Positions 12,001 through 23,918 of a stretch of 64,000 bases of DNA are shown here, one piece after another; positions within the stretch are counted from its first letter, which is position 1, and every line of letters begins with the position of its first letter. A program made the translations under genes and the position numbers. The DNA is from Sclerodactyla briareus (lineage: Eukaryota; Echinodermata; Holothuroidea; Dendrochirotida; Sclerodactylidae): positions 310,001 to 374,000 of the forward strand of contig JAODTK010000045.1 in the NCBI GenBank assembly GCA_026419785.1. Direction: 5' to 3'. Under the pieces are notes generated by a model. The model was not told where the DNA came from, made no database searches, and was given only the letters and a program-made list of their open reading frames with translations.

Positions 12001-12639
12001 GGCCTCTGGGTGTTACGGCATGCCTCACCGAACCGTTTTCGATCGGCTCCCTCCGCGCTGTGGGTGGCCTTCGGTTCAGACGGGAAGATACGTCAAAAAC
12101 GCCGGAACTGGCCCGATCGTCACCCTCCGCGCCTGGTAAGGCCTCCGGCCCCGGCGGCATAGTCCACTGCAACCCGCCCGTTCCGCTAAGTCGTCTTTGC
12201 CGGCTTCTTGGTCCTTATCAGCGAAGCGTTTGACTTTTTCGCTTCGGAGCATGATCGCTAGGATCTACGACGACTACGACCTTTATGTCCCTTTCGTCTA
12301 TTGTGTTTTGCCCCCGGTGACCTCTGCTCTTCCCTGTCCGAGTGGACGTGGACGGTCCAGGACGGCAAGGGAGAACGGTCCTGTACCTCTGGTGGTAGGG
12401 TACTCTGGGAGGTCTTGGCCGCTTCCGACTCGCATATGGTCGACTGAAAAGAGCTGCCGGCGATCCCGCATGGACCTGTGATACTGCTTGGGTCCCCATT
12501 GGCGGCACACCCTATGGACCCGTGGCTGCCGGCCGCAAATTGGTCTTAACACGCCCCCTCTGCGCCCGCTGTTGGTCCTATCCACTGCCAGCCGGGCATT
12601 CCCGTTCCGGGTCCAGGCCCGCGGGCCCGGATTGGTGCA

Positions 12640-12960
12640 CGACACCGGCACCGACCATGACCGGCGGGTTCCCGCATTCCAACCGAGGATCACCCGGCCG
12701 GACCCGGCTCCCGACGCTCCGGGAGGGGGCCCCCCGGCCCGTGACGGGCTTTTTACCGTCAGTCCACCGAGGCTCGCCCCGGCTGACCCGTTGGTTTCGG
12801 CTCCCTCCGTGCCGGGAGGCCCCGGCCCGTGACGTCCGTAACCGCATCCACGAGGATCACCCCGGCCTGACCCGGTTGTGTTCTGCTCCCTCCGCGCCAT
12901 GATGGGCCTCCGGCCCGGACGGGTGTGTTACGGCACCCGAGCCGGAACGGGCAACCGACA
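12640..12960. repeat. GC-rich tandem repeat, period about 86 bp (copy 1)
   Basis: Three to four diverged monomers share GAGGATCACCCGGCCGGAC, GGCTCCCTCCGCGCCGGGAG and CGGCCCGTGACGGGC. Their composition recalls an rDNA spacer repeat, but there is no rRNA gene nearby. Confidence 0.65.
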
Positions 12961-13339
12961 AGTCGGTGTGCGGCCAGCGCAGCCGATCGCGGGCTTTTAG
13001 GATCACCCGCCCATTTCCTAGGGACCGGGATGATCCTATCTCCATGCCCAGGGGACGCCGGCTCCACGGGCTTATAACCCCGGTCCCCCAAGGGGCGCTC
13101 TGAAGTCTTCTTTTCACAGCCTTCTCCCCCTTCTTTCCTTCCCGGGGTCTTTCTCGAGGACCACTGAGACCGCTGACATCCCTCTCTGGCTACGATCCCC
13201 TGCCTTCTTCACTTCCACGCCGTTATTCCGCGCCGTGGCTCACGGGCCTCGCGCACACACATACCCGCTACCTCCTCGAGTCTTGCCAGCACGGACAAGC
13301 TTGATTAGCCTACAACCGGCACATTTCTCCATACCTGAT

Positions 13340-13800
13340 AGAAGTCCGCTGAGGAAGTCTTTCACGTCCATAACCTTGTCACGGACATAAAAGTCATACC
13401 AGGCAAGTATCATACGTAAGAAATACATTGACACAGCGGCGAACCAAGGTACAAGCTTCCCCTTTCTCCAACTAGGAGAAGGGCGCCGAGGAGTCCCTCA
13501 CGTCCATGAACCCCTGCTCACGGACAAGCGTCACTACATGAAAGTGGCATACATAGTGACACATAAATATAATATCGGCGATCAGAAGTGTGAGCATCCC
13601 ATTTCTCCAAACTGGGAGAAGTGTAATGTGGAGGCGATAGGTCCATTTCTAACATTGACGATCTAGATGGAAAACGCCCCTTCCGTCCTACCTGGAAGGG
13701 CCTCTGATTAGGGAGTCTCTATGACCACGAACCCCTCACCCACGGGCATAAATTCAATATATAGGCAGACGTAGAACAGTTGCGTAACACACTAAAACCA
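13340..13800. repeat. diverged tandem repeat, period about 135 bp, with small hairpin (copy 1)
   Basis: Three monomers share CACGTCCATGAACCCC, CACGGACATAAA, GGCATACATA, ACATTGACACA and a short inverted repeat TTCTCCAACTGGGAGAA or a close variant. The third unit is the most diverged. Non-coding. Confidence 0.65.
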
Positions 13801-15540
13801 TTGCGAAGTAAACAGCTCACACCCGACGGCACGAGCCGATAATCATGCATGGAACCCATCCACTACAGTGGAAAACTATTGCATTTTAAACATCACAGCC
13901 ATACGGCTCGCACGCAATGCAACGCGCCGTCTATAACAGAGGCATGAAAAATACCATAATACAACAAGACGAAGGTACTTACTCCGATTCCCGTTCCCCC
14001 CCCCTCTCTCACTCGATTTACGTAACAGAAATCACTAGCGCTGCGCACGGGCCAGCCCCCACCCAGGGACGTGGGGGGAAGGGAAGGTAGGGAGATGAAC
14101 CCGGGTGGAGGATGGATGAAAGGGTCGGCAGGCGAGGAGCACCCAGACAACAATTCCATCCCGGCTGCACGTACACATACGGGCCGAAGGTCACACGCAC
14201 GGGACGTTAGCATATGAACTGTGTACACAATATCGTTATGGTCATCTTAGGCTAAACAAAAGGACTTACCAAATCGGATCGATAGAGAGAAATAAGTTCC
14301 TTCAAACAGCGACATAATCCGCAAGAAAAATCTTTGAATAGGTGAAAATCAACTGTAGCCAGGTTGATCCAAATGCAAACGATGAATTGGGGGTCATAGA
14401 CGAAATCAAAGGGGTGAAAAGGCTTGATGGACGATTTCTACAGCAATGATGCTCAATTGTAACGAAACGTCTTGCAAAAAGAGAGGGCGAGTGGGGTTGC
14501 CCCCGGACTTTTTGTGTTATTGCAGAATTTTCATGGCGCGGGGGGGGTGAGGGTGCAGGGGGGCCAATCTGGGGTATTGAATATCTGAAGAAGATTTACT
14601 AATCATAAAAAAAGGTATGTTCATCCTTCCTCTTGGTGTCCATATGACATTCCACTCTCGATTGTGGCCCAATGTATTGCTGATAGATTCAATGCCGTAA
14701 TGATAGTGTTCACACCCACTGATGTTGATTCTTTCATTGTTAGTCTGAGATCGTGTCGAGGATCAGTTGAGGAAATCGCAGGCTCTATGCAGCAGCCATG
14801 GCGCCAAGAGGGCACGGAGGGGGTGACCAGCGCGTCCGACTCAACTAATAATGACCCAAGGACGAAACCCTCTGACTCAAGTAAGAGAACTATGTGTGAG
14901 GGAAACTTGTTGTGTGCTCGCGAGCGTAATTTTAACATTCTATATTTTGATTGCACTATATAGTCCAGCTTGTATGTAAATGATTGACAGTTTTTCTGAT
15001 TCATATACTGTATACCGTCTTAAATCATTTCCCCACACCTGCATGGAAAATTCATAGGGCCGCTGGTGAACACCCGCACATTTGCAGTAGGCATTAGGCC
15101 TAGTGTTAATGCTATCCCACAGCCTTACACTATGGCTAACATACTAATTCACACCCATGATTGTTAGTATTAGTCATAATACATAACCGTTATTTGTTTC
15201 AGCACAATTTGTTACCCTGCATTTCTATTAAAATAAAGGGTTCTGCCTGATTCCAACTAACCATGATTGGTATCCCTACTAATATGTTTCCTGGTGTTTC
15301 CTTGAACTTTGCTGCATCCCCGTTGTTGAACCAGAGTCACAATTTGGACTCCTGTTACGATAGCATATTGTTTTTTTTTTCTGACTGTATATTCTTAGCG
15401 TAGTGCTGCACCCCTTGGCCAGGCATAGTTTTGGGACGCTCATGGGAGCGGTCGGTAATAAATGAGTGGTACACAAGCAACAACCAATGTCTTGGTGAAT
15501 AATTTTTTGAAAAGGACAACTGCAGGGTTTGGTGTGACAG

Positions 15541-16331
15541 AGTAAATATTGTGGTGAAGAAACAAACACAACATAGTTTAATTGTGGGAATGAAAAAATA
15601 CCTAGGTTTCTATTGTGGGGAATGAAAATACAAGAGGTTATAATTTGGGGAATGGAAAAAATACAAGAGTTAATATTTGGGGATGAAACAAATACAACAG
15701 AGTTTATATCGTGGGGGAATGAAGAAAACGGATGTTATATGTGGGGATAAAAAATACAAGATTTTTATATTGTGGGAAATGAAAAACAATACAACAGGTT
15801 ATATGTGGGAAGGCAAAAATACTAGAGTTTATTTTTGTGGCTGAAAAAATACAGACAGAGGTTATATTGTGGTACTGAAAAACCATACCACAGAGGTATA
15901 TTGGTGTGGAATGAAAAAAATACAACGGAGGTTATATTGTGGAATGAAAAAATACACGAGGTATTATTGTGGGGATTACAAAAAAAAAATACAAAGAGGT
16001 TATATTGGTTGGGAATGAAAACAAACAATAGCTATATTGGGGAATGGAAAACATATAACAGAGGTTTATTTGTGGGGAATGAAAAAAAAATACAACCGAG
16101 ATTATATTGTTGGAGATGAAAAAATAGCACCGAGTTAGTTGTGTGGAATGGAAATCTACACCAGAGGTTATATTGTGGGGACTGTAAAAATGCAACAGAG
16201 TTTCTATTGTTGGGGAATGAAAAAAATACACAGATGTTATATTGTGGGGAATGGAACGAAATACAACCAGGTTATATTGTGGGGAAAATGGCAAAAAAAT
16301 AACAACAGAGGTTTTATTGTGGGAATGTAAA
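15541..16331. repeat. AT-rich minisatellite, about 35-bp unit (array 1)
   Basis: More than twenty imperfect units built on TTATATTGTGGGGAATGAA, a run of 5-9 A, and TACAACAGAGG. Unit lengths vary by single bases, mostly in the A runs. The stop-free minus-strand frames rich in F, P, H, N, I and T are a by-product of the repeat. Confidence 0.9.
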
Positions 16332-16746
16332 AGGGGGAGGCACAATTCCAGATTGGAAAGCTTCCTAGTTTTACTTTTCTGGAATCACTGTCCTGGGTGT
16401 CCTTCTGGTGCTCCAGAATAATAACAACCTCATTACATAAATTGCTATGGGGGGGGCTACCACCGTCATCAATTTTAACTGATCATTCCAATTACTCCCC
16501 AAATAGTCTGAAATACTATGCCACCAGCTCTCAATTCTCGATCCTTTCCTCCAGTAAGTGTCTTCTGCATGCCAGAATTGATCTCATTTGTTCAATTTTC
16601 AGCACTTCACAGATTTGTTGTCTGCTCCCACTTGTGGTGATGTGTTGTTGTATTTGTTTTAAGTAAATCACAAGGAAGGCATAATCTAACATTTGAAAGC
16701 AAAGAATCACATACCCCACGACTCATGCTGGGCTTCTTTTTTCCAG

Positions 16747-16768
16747 AATGACAAGAAACGGCAGGACC
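16747..16768 (+). pseudogene. truncated exon start at the duplication junction
   Basis: The pyrimidine tract and acceptor CTTCTTTTTTCCAG end at 16746, as at 23177. The next 22 or so bases (ATGACAAGAAA, then GGACCA) match the beginning of the exon at 23178. Similarity then stops and the GC-rich start of copy 2 begins. This is therefore a broken copy that fixes the duplication breakpoint inside an exon. Confidence 0.7.
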
Positions 16769-18729
16769 ACGGTTCTGATGTCCTGGAACAGCCGTACCCA
16801 CTGCTCAGCCGGAATAGGGGGGTCCTGCGCCGTGGAGAGTCGGACCGCGGCTCTTGGTGACGGAAGAGTCGGGCAAACTCCTGGCTCGGGGGATCCGACC
16901 CATGGTTCCGGAAGGGCCGGGAAAGACAGTTCACGGCTCCGGAGACCGAATCTCCGACTCTAGAGCAGCCGCCTTCGGCGCTAGTGGCTTTAGTGAGCGG
17001 CCAAGGCTTGGACCGCAACCGCCAGGGCCGCTACATAGTGGGGGGGGCCTGGCACGCGGCCAGTTCGGTCGTGGGCCCGGCTGGGAGAGCAACGGGTCTC
17101 CGGTTCTCTGCCGTAGGTAGTAGCAGTTGGGTCGTGCGAGCGGAGCCTTCACGGGCTTGGTAGAGAGATGCTCTTCGCCACTTGGGCTGTGCTGGAACCT
17201 GGTCCAGGGTAGGGAAGCGCGTTCGGCGTAGACTAACGGGTTAGAGCTGACTTCTTGTCGTTGCCTAGCCCTGTCGATGACTGTCCGCTTTGTCCCGTAG
17301 TCCGCGCAGAGGCTCCCAGGCGATCCGCTAGTCGTCGATGTAGAAGACATCGAGGCCCCAGCGGCATAGTCCCCTGGAAAATCTGTCCCCTGAGGGCAAA
17401 GCCATGAGAAGCTTATCGTTTGAAGGACTAATGCGTTCCTCAGATCACGTAGTTACCTGCCCTCGGCACAGGTCACCATTCTGCGGGACTTTCGGTCGAA
17501 TGAACAACTTGTTGCCGGGCGGAAGTTGCGGTCGGGCGTCACTAACGATGCTTCCATGACGCCGTTCTGCAGTCAAGGTGGCGGTACTACTTCGCATACA
17601 CAGGCTTCCTCCAACTGTGACGGGCGCCGTTACTGATTCCTCCTTAGGGAGTCCAACCTGGCGGAGCCGCCGCTGCCAAACCCCTAACCCCAAACTTTAT
17701 CCTGTTGGGAGCGGTGGGCTGTCCTTCCAACTTAAAACGGGACAGGGCAGGGGCTTGCTCCAGCGGCTCTTAAACCATGTTCGCCGGATGGCCTGTAACG
17801 CTCGTCCCCCTCGGGAGTGTTTCTCCATACCGGGTCTCCCTGGGGCCGCCAACCGACGCGGGAGAAACTAAGTAAGAATGACCCTGCGACGACAACGGCC
17901 CTGCTGCATCTGTATCTCCCCTGGAGAAAGCGGAAGCTAAGGATGAGAGTGGGTTCCCAATCCTCTGGTCTGGGAGCTCCGAAATTTCACAAAACCGCTT
18001 TCTGTCCTTCAAGCAGCCCTGTGACGTGACTTTGGATGGGCCTGTCGATCCCTCAACCCGCGTCGGGTTGCTAAATCGAGTCCTGCCCGCTGTGACGGGT
18101 GGACGCCCGTGACGGCATGACTGGTCGGGTCCCACCGCGTCGGGAGAGGTCCTCTGGGGTGTACGGGGCATCCGCACGGAAACCGGTTCGTTCGGCTCCC
18201 TACGCGCTGAGGGTGTGCCTCACGGTTAGACGCGATAACGGCAAAAACGGGAACTGGCCCGATCGCACCCTCCGCGCCGGGAGAGGCCTCTCGGCCTCGC
18301 CGGGCGGAGAGTCACGGCACCGCGCGCCGGGCCGGCTGTCGGCGGCCGGCTCTTGGACCTATCCAGCGAAGCTTCGACTTTTTTTTCGCGCGGCGGAGAT
18401 GAAAATCGCTATCCAAGCTGTAGGAAGAGGATGATCTACGACGAAACGACCTTATGGCCCTTGCTCTATTGTGTTTTGCCCGGTGAGACTGGCGGCTCCT
18501 TCGCGTCCTAGGGACTTGAACGTTCCGAGGACGGCAGAGGATAAAGGTCCTGTAACCTCCGGTGTAGGTCGACGCTGGGAGGTCTGGGGCCGCTCCCAAC
18601 TCGCTATGGTCGACTTGAGAAGAGGCGCCGGCGATCCGGATGGACCGGTGATACCTGCGGGGTCCAGTGGTCTGGCAGCAACCATATGGGGCACCGTGGC
18701 TGCGGCCGGCAATGGGGTCTGACCGCCCC

Positions 18730-19260
18730 CCGCGGCGGGCCCGCTGTTGGTCCGTATCCAGGCGGCCAGACCGGGCCGTACGGTCCGGTCCGGGCCCGCC
18801 GGCAGGATTGGTCACGGCACCGTGCACCGACCCATTGACGGGCGGGTTTCCCGCAGTCCAATCCGAGGATTTTTTTTAAAAATAACCCCGGCCGGACCGG
18901 CTACCTCCGCGCCGGGAGGGGCCCCCGGCCCGTGACGGGCGGGTTACCGCAGTCCAAACGAGGCTCACCGGCCGGACCCGGTTGGGTCGGCTCCCTTCCG
19001 GGGGGGAGGGGCCCCCAACCCGTGACGGGCGGGTTACCGCCAGTCCAACCGAGGATCACCCGGCCGGCCCGGTTGGGTCGGCTCCCCGCGCAGGGAGGGG
19101 CCCAAGCCCGGGACGGCCGGGAACCGCAGTCCAACCGAGGATCACCCCGGCAGGACCCCGGTTGGGTCGGCTCTCTCCGCGAGGGAGGGGGGCGGGGCGG
19201 GAGGGGGGGCCCCGCACTCCGGCCCGGACGGGGGTGGTACGGCACCCAAGCCGGAGAACC
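18730..19260. repeat. GC-rich tandem repeat, period about 86 bp (copy 2)
   Basis: Five or more monomers, better preserved than in copy 1, each with CCGGTTGGGTCGGCTCC, a GGGAGGGGCCC run, CGTGACGGGCGGGTTACCG and CAGTCCAACCGAGGATCACC. Monomer starts near 18860, 18960, 19045 and 19130. The high GC content explains the long stop-free frames on both strands. Confidence 0.75.
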
Positions 19261-19629
19261 GGCACCGACAAGTCCCGTTGGGCGAGAAAGCCGAAGCCGA
19301 ATCGGGGCTCTTAGGATCACCCGGCCCCAGGGGGAAGCGGCCCACCGGGCTATACACCCCTGCCCCAGAAGGGGCCGAGCTCAAGTCTTCTTGGTACGAC
19401 CCTCTCCCTTTCTTCCTCACGGGGTCTTTCTCGGGACATGAAGACGCTGACCATCCCCTCTCTGGCGACGCTCCCCTGCCTTCTTCAACTTCCGACGCCG
19501 TGATGTACGCACCGGGGCTCACAGGCCGAGGCGCACACAGACATACCCCTACCTCTCGAGCTGGCAAGCAGAAGGGACAGCGTGCTTGATTAGCCTTCAA
19601 ACGGCACATTTCTCACATACCTGAGAGAA

Positions 19630-20110
19630 AAAGGCGCGACTGAGGCTGCGGAACGTCTTTAATGCATGAACACCCCCGTCACGGACATAAAAGTCAATAC
19701 AAGGCAACGCTAGCATACATAAGAAAGACATTGACACAACGGCGAACCAAGGTAACAAGCGTCCCCCTTCTCAACAGGAGAAGGTCTGCGGAGGATAGTC
19801 TCTCGTCCATGAAACCCCCGCTCACGAAATTAGAGTCAATACATGGTGAAAGTGGCATACATAAGTGTGTGGAAACATTAAAATACGGCGATCAAAGGGT
19901 GAAGCATCCAATTTCTCCATAAACTGGGAGAGTGGTAATGTGGTATGCATAGGTAACATCAACATTGACGTTCGGGAGATGGAAACGGCCCACTTCTCCC
20001 TACCTGGGAGGGCCGCTGAGGAGGGGGTCTATATGACCACGAACCTACCCAACGGGCATAAAGCCAATATATAGCAACGTAGAAGAAAACATTGAGTGAA
20101 GCACACTAAA
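19630..20110. repeat. diverged tandem repeat, period about 135 bp, with small hairpin (copy 2)
   Basis: Counterpart of the copy 1 array, with the same ordered words (ATGAACACCCCCGTCACGG, GGCATACATAAG, CTCACGAAATTAGAGTC) and the TTCTCC...GGGAGA hairpins. Confidence 0.65.
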
Positions 20111-21927
20111 ACATGACGAGAGTACAGCTCACATCCGAAGGCAACGAGCCGATAATCATGCAGGAACCCATCAAGAACAGTGGAAAAAAACTATGGGCAG
20201 TTTTTTAAACATCACAGGGCATACGGCTCGCACGCAATGGCAACGAGCGATATTCATGCATTGAAAAAAACCAAATACATACAAGACGAAGGTACTTACT
20301 CCGAGTTCCCGTTCACCCTCTCTCACTCGATTTACGTACTAGAATCCCTAGCGCTGCGCACGGACAGCCCCCACCCATGGACGGGGGAGGGGGAAGGAAG
20401 GTAGGGAGAGGAACCCAGGGGGTAGGAGGAGGGAGGAAAGGGGCGAGCAGGCAGGCAGGGAAGCACCCAGACAAAAAAGTCCCAGCCCGGCTGCTCGTAA
20501 CACAATAAGGGCCGATGTCACACGCACGTGGACGTTAGGCCATAGGGGAACGGGCCACGAATACTTGGTAGGTGCAGCTTAGGCTAACAAAGGATTACGC
20601 CGCAAATCGAGATCGAGAGAGAGAGAATAAGTTCCTTTAAAAACGACATAATCCGCAAGAAAATCGTTTGGAATAGTTGAAAATCAACTGTAGACAGGTT
20701 GATCCAATGATAAAACGATGATTGGAGTCATAAGCCTAAAATCAAAGGGGTGAAATTTGACGATATTCTACGCCAAGATGCTCACTTGTAGACGAAACGT
20801 CTGGCAAAAAGCGAAGGGGCGATGGGCGGTGGACCAAACCGGACTTTTGTCGTTATTGCAGATTCAATGGCGGGGGGTGGGGTTGCAGGGTTGCAGGGTC
20901 AAATATGGGATAAGTGTTGGAATATCGGAAAAGATTTACTAATCAGAAAAAAGGTATGTTCATCCTTCCTATTCGGTGTCCATATGACATTCACTCTCAG
21001 ATTGTGGCCAATGGTATTGCTTGAAGATTCAAATGGCCGTAAGGATGAAGTGTTCCACCCACTGAGGTTTTGATTCCTATTTCATTGTTAGGCTGATGAT
21101 CGTTGTCGAGGATCAGTTGGAAATCGCAGGCTAGTCTATGGCAGCCAGGCGGCCAAGAGGGCAAAGGAGGGGTGACCAGCGGCGTCGACTCAACGGTAAA
21201 AGGACCCCAAGGACGGTAACCCAGCTCTGGATCTTCAAGTAAGAGGAACTATGTGTGATTGGAAACTTGTTGTGGTGCTCGTCAGAGCGTATTAAAATTC
21301 ATATTTTGATTGGCACTATATAGTCCAGTTTGTATTAAATAAGATATGCAGTTTCATTGATTCAGATACTGTATACCGTCTAAATCATCCCCGAAACACC
21401 TGCAGGGAAAAGTCAGAGGGGCGCTGGGTGAGACACACACGGCACATTTGCCATAGCAGGAGGCCTAGTGTTAATGATATACACACACCTTACCACTATA
21501 GGCTAACATTAATCTAATTCCACCCAGATGTTAGTATTAAGTAATAATTACCTAACCGTTATTTGTTCAAGCCATTTTTACCCTGCAGTTTCTATAAAAA
21601 AGGGTTCTTGCCTGAATTCCACCAGTAGTAACAGTGATTGGTTATCCCTACCCATAATAATGTTATGGTTTGTATTCTTGAACTGTGCTGGAATCCCCGT
21701 GTTGAACTGAGCACAAAATTGGACTCCTGTTAACGATGAGCATAGTGTTTTTTTCTGACTTGTATCATGCTTAGCGTAGTGCGGACACCCCTTGCCAGGA
21801 ATAGTGTGGGGACGCTTCATGGGAGAGGGCTGGTCGGTAATCAAAGGAGTGGCTACACAAGCAGACAACCAAGTATTGAGTGAGATAATTTTGAAAGGAC
21901 AAACTGCAGGGGTTGGTGGCTTGTGAC

Positions 21928-22762
21928 AGAGGTAAATTGTGGGGAATGAAACAAACACAACATAGGTTATAGTGTGGGGAATGAAAAAAATACAAGAGGG
22001 TATATTGTGGGGAATGAAAAAACAGAGGTTATATTGTGGGGAATGAAAAAAACACGAGGTTAGATTGTGGGGAAGAAACAAATACAACAGAGGGTATATC
22101 GTGGGGAAGAATAAAGAAATACAAGAGGTTATATTGTGGGGAATGAAAAAATACAAGAGGTTAGATTTATGGGCAATGAAAACAACAAAAAAGACAACAG
22201 AGGTTTATATTGTGGGGAATGAAAAAAATACTAGAGGTTATTTTGTGGGGGAATGAAAAAAATACAACAGGAGGTTATATTGTGGGGAATGAAAAAAATA
22301 CAACAGAGGTTATATTGTGGGAGGATGAAAAAAAATACAACAGAGGGTATATTGTGGGAATTGAAAAGGAAATACAAGAGGTTTATATTGTGGGGAATGA
22401 AAAAAACTACAACAGAGGTTATATGTGGGGGATGAAAAAAATACAAGAGGCTATAGTGTGGGGAATGGAAAAAAAAAAAAAATATAAAAGAGTATTATTG
22501 TGGGGAATGAAAAAAAATACAACAGAGATTATATTGTGGAGGAATGAAAAAATACAACAAGGGTTATATTGTGGGGATGGAAAAATACAACGAGGTTATA
22601 TTGTGGGGAATGGAAAAATGCAACAGAGGTTTATATGTGGGGAATGAACAAAATACAAAGAGGATATTGTGGGGAATGGAACGAATACTACAACAGAGGT
22701 TATATTGTGGGGAATGGAAAAAAAAAACATACAACGAGGTTATGATTGTGGGAAATGGAAAA
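21928..22762. repeat. AT-rich minisatellite, about 35-bp unit (array 2)
   Basis: Same unit as at 15541-16331, with slightly better regularity. Both arrays are followed by the same unique sequence starting GGAGGCAC, so the array moved with the large duplicated unit rather than arising twice. Confidence 0.9.
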
Positions 22763-23177
22763 AACGGGGGAGGCACATTCCAGATTGGAAAGCTCCTAGT
22801 TTTACTTGCGGGAATCAGTGGTCCTTGCTGGGTTGTCTTCGTGCTTCCAATATGATAACAGACCTCATTACATAATTTGTCGATTGGCAATACACCTGTC
22901 ATTCGATTTTAACTGATCATTCAATTACTCCCCAAATAGTCTGAAATACTATGCCACCAGCTCTCAATTCTCTCCTTTCCTCCAGTAGTGTAGCTTCTGC
23001 ATGCAGAATTGATACTCATTTGTCAATTTTCAGCACTTCACAAGATTTTTGTCTGCTCCAACACTTGTGGGTTATGTGTTGTTGTATTTGTTTTAAGTAA
23101 ATCACAAGGAAGGCATAATCTAACTTTGAGCCACGAATGCACATCCCGCAACGCCTCATGCTGCTTCTTTTTTCCAG

Positions 23178-23296
23178 AGATGAACAAGAAAATGAAGGAC
23201 CAGGAGAGAATTAAGAAACTCAAGCAAGGAAGAGCTCGTTTGCAAAGGAGATGACGACCCGGGCAGCAAAGCCGTTCTCATTGACAAGAAACAGAG
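23178..23296 (+). CDS. unidentified exon, lysine-rich helical
   Basis: A strong acceptor (CTTCTTTTTTCCAG ending at 23177) and a consensus donor (GTGAGT at 23297) bound 119 bases. One frame gives MNKKMKDQERIKKLKQGRAR; another, overlapping frame gives EELVCKGDDDPGSKAVLIDK to the end, so a one-base indel near 23232 probably joins them. The product would be a charged helix followed by an acidic DDDPG segment. It could be a later exon of the DDX27 gene, since it lies on the same strand downstream and the DDX27 tail is basic, but I do not recognise the sequence. The start of this exon is duplicated at 16747. Confidence 0.6.
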
Positions 23297-23918
23297 GTGA
23301 GTGAAGCTGATTGGTACTTTTGTAACTAACCGTCATTTCCGGGCCTGAACTTGGCTAATTTATTGTATGTGTTTGTCGGTTAGTCCTATCTAATTATGTG
23401 TTTATGATTTCCTGAACTGTGAAAAACCATACTAATGTGCTTAATATTGCTTGATATTCCAAACTGTCATCCCCGAGCAAATGTACAAGATAACTCATGA
23501 ATTCGGTAGATGCAGCGGTAATGCAGTGCATATGCCAAGTATGACATGATAACCCAGCTGATCAGATTTGGGGGCAGGGTATATGCTAATGTGTCAACTT
23601 ATTGCCAGGGGAGCGGCTACCCTATCACACTTTCATTTGCTCTCTTTTTGTGTGAACGCTGCCATCATTTGGCTATTACTATTAATGTGGAGGTAGTCAA
23701 TTTGTCTTCGGCTTCATGCATGTGTGAATTTTCCTCAGTGTCAAACTATTCCTGCCGAATGTGACCACTATTTTTGTCCAATGTGACTCCTCACATGAAA
23801 GTTTGATGTGTGGGCTATTTCCATGCGCGAGAATATACCATATTTGTGGATTAGGTACATACCGATTGGAGATGTCAGTTGAAGAAAGCTGGAAAGATGC
23901 AACCAAATTTTCTTCCAG

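Larger units (their letters stand above)
10593..16767. repeat. copy 1 of a 6.2-kb tandem duplicated unit
   Basis: Copy 1 aligns in order with 16768 to about 23200. Anchors include CTGGCTCGGGGGATCCGACC at 10691 and 16881, CACTATATAGTCCAG near 14954 and 21314, and GGGGGAGGCAC near 16335 and 22767. The offset grows from about 6190 to 6430 because copy 2 is longer. Differences are mostly one- or two-base indels plus changed repeat counts. Order inside: GC-rich block (10600-13250), 135-bp repeats (13340-13800), AT-normal DNA, 35-bp minisatellite (15541-16331), about 350 bp of unique DNA, and a truncated exon start at 16747. No rRNA, tRNA or protein gene is recognised in it. Confidence 0.85.
16768..23200. 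repeat. copy 2 of the tandem duplicated unit
   Basis: Same order of blocks as copy 1: GC-rich block 16768-19560, 135-bp repeats 19630-20110, minisatellite 21928-22762, then the exon at 23178. The 86-bp GC-rich repeat is expanded relative to copy 1. It carries an odd insertion-like TTTTTTTTAAAAATAACC near 18870 inside otherwise GC-rich DNA. Open frames of up to 170 codons on both strands here come from the lack of stops in GC-rich repeats and disagree between the two copies. Confidence 0.85.

Noticed and set aside
12298-12900. 200-codon minus-strand open frame, the longest in the window
   Set aside because: It runs through the GC-rich 86-bp repeats, overlaps open frames on the other strand, and has no counterpart of similar sequence in copy 2. 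It is an effect of few stop codons in GC-rich DNA.
14340-14370. AGGTTGATCC, resembling the start of 18S rRNA
   Set aside because: Only ten bases agree; the following sequence in both copies has no resemblance to 18S rRNA.
18312-19609. Several 100-171 codon frames on both strands
   Set aside because: They overlap each other inside GC-rich tandem repeats and have low-complexity G/P/R/A composition with no motif.
21578-22156. 192-codon minus-strand open frame rich in F, I, P, H, N and T
   Set aside because: Much of it is the 35-bp minisatellite read through; the counterpart in copy 1 has different lengths and frames.
15900-23000. A CRISPR array, given the regular short repeats
   Set aside because: The units are contiguous minisatellite monomers without unique spacers, and the DNA is eukaryotic.
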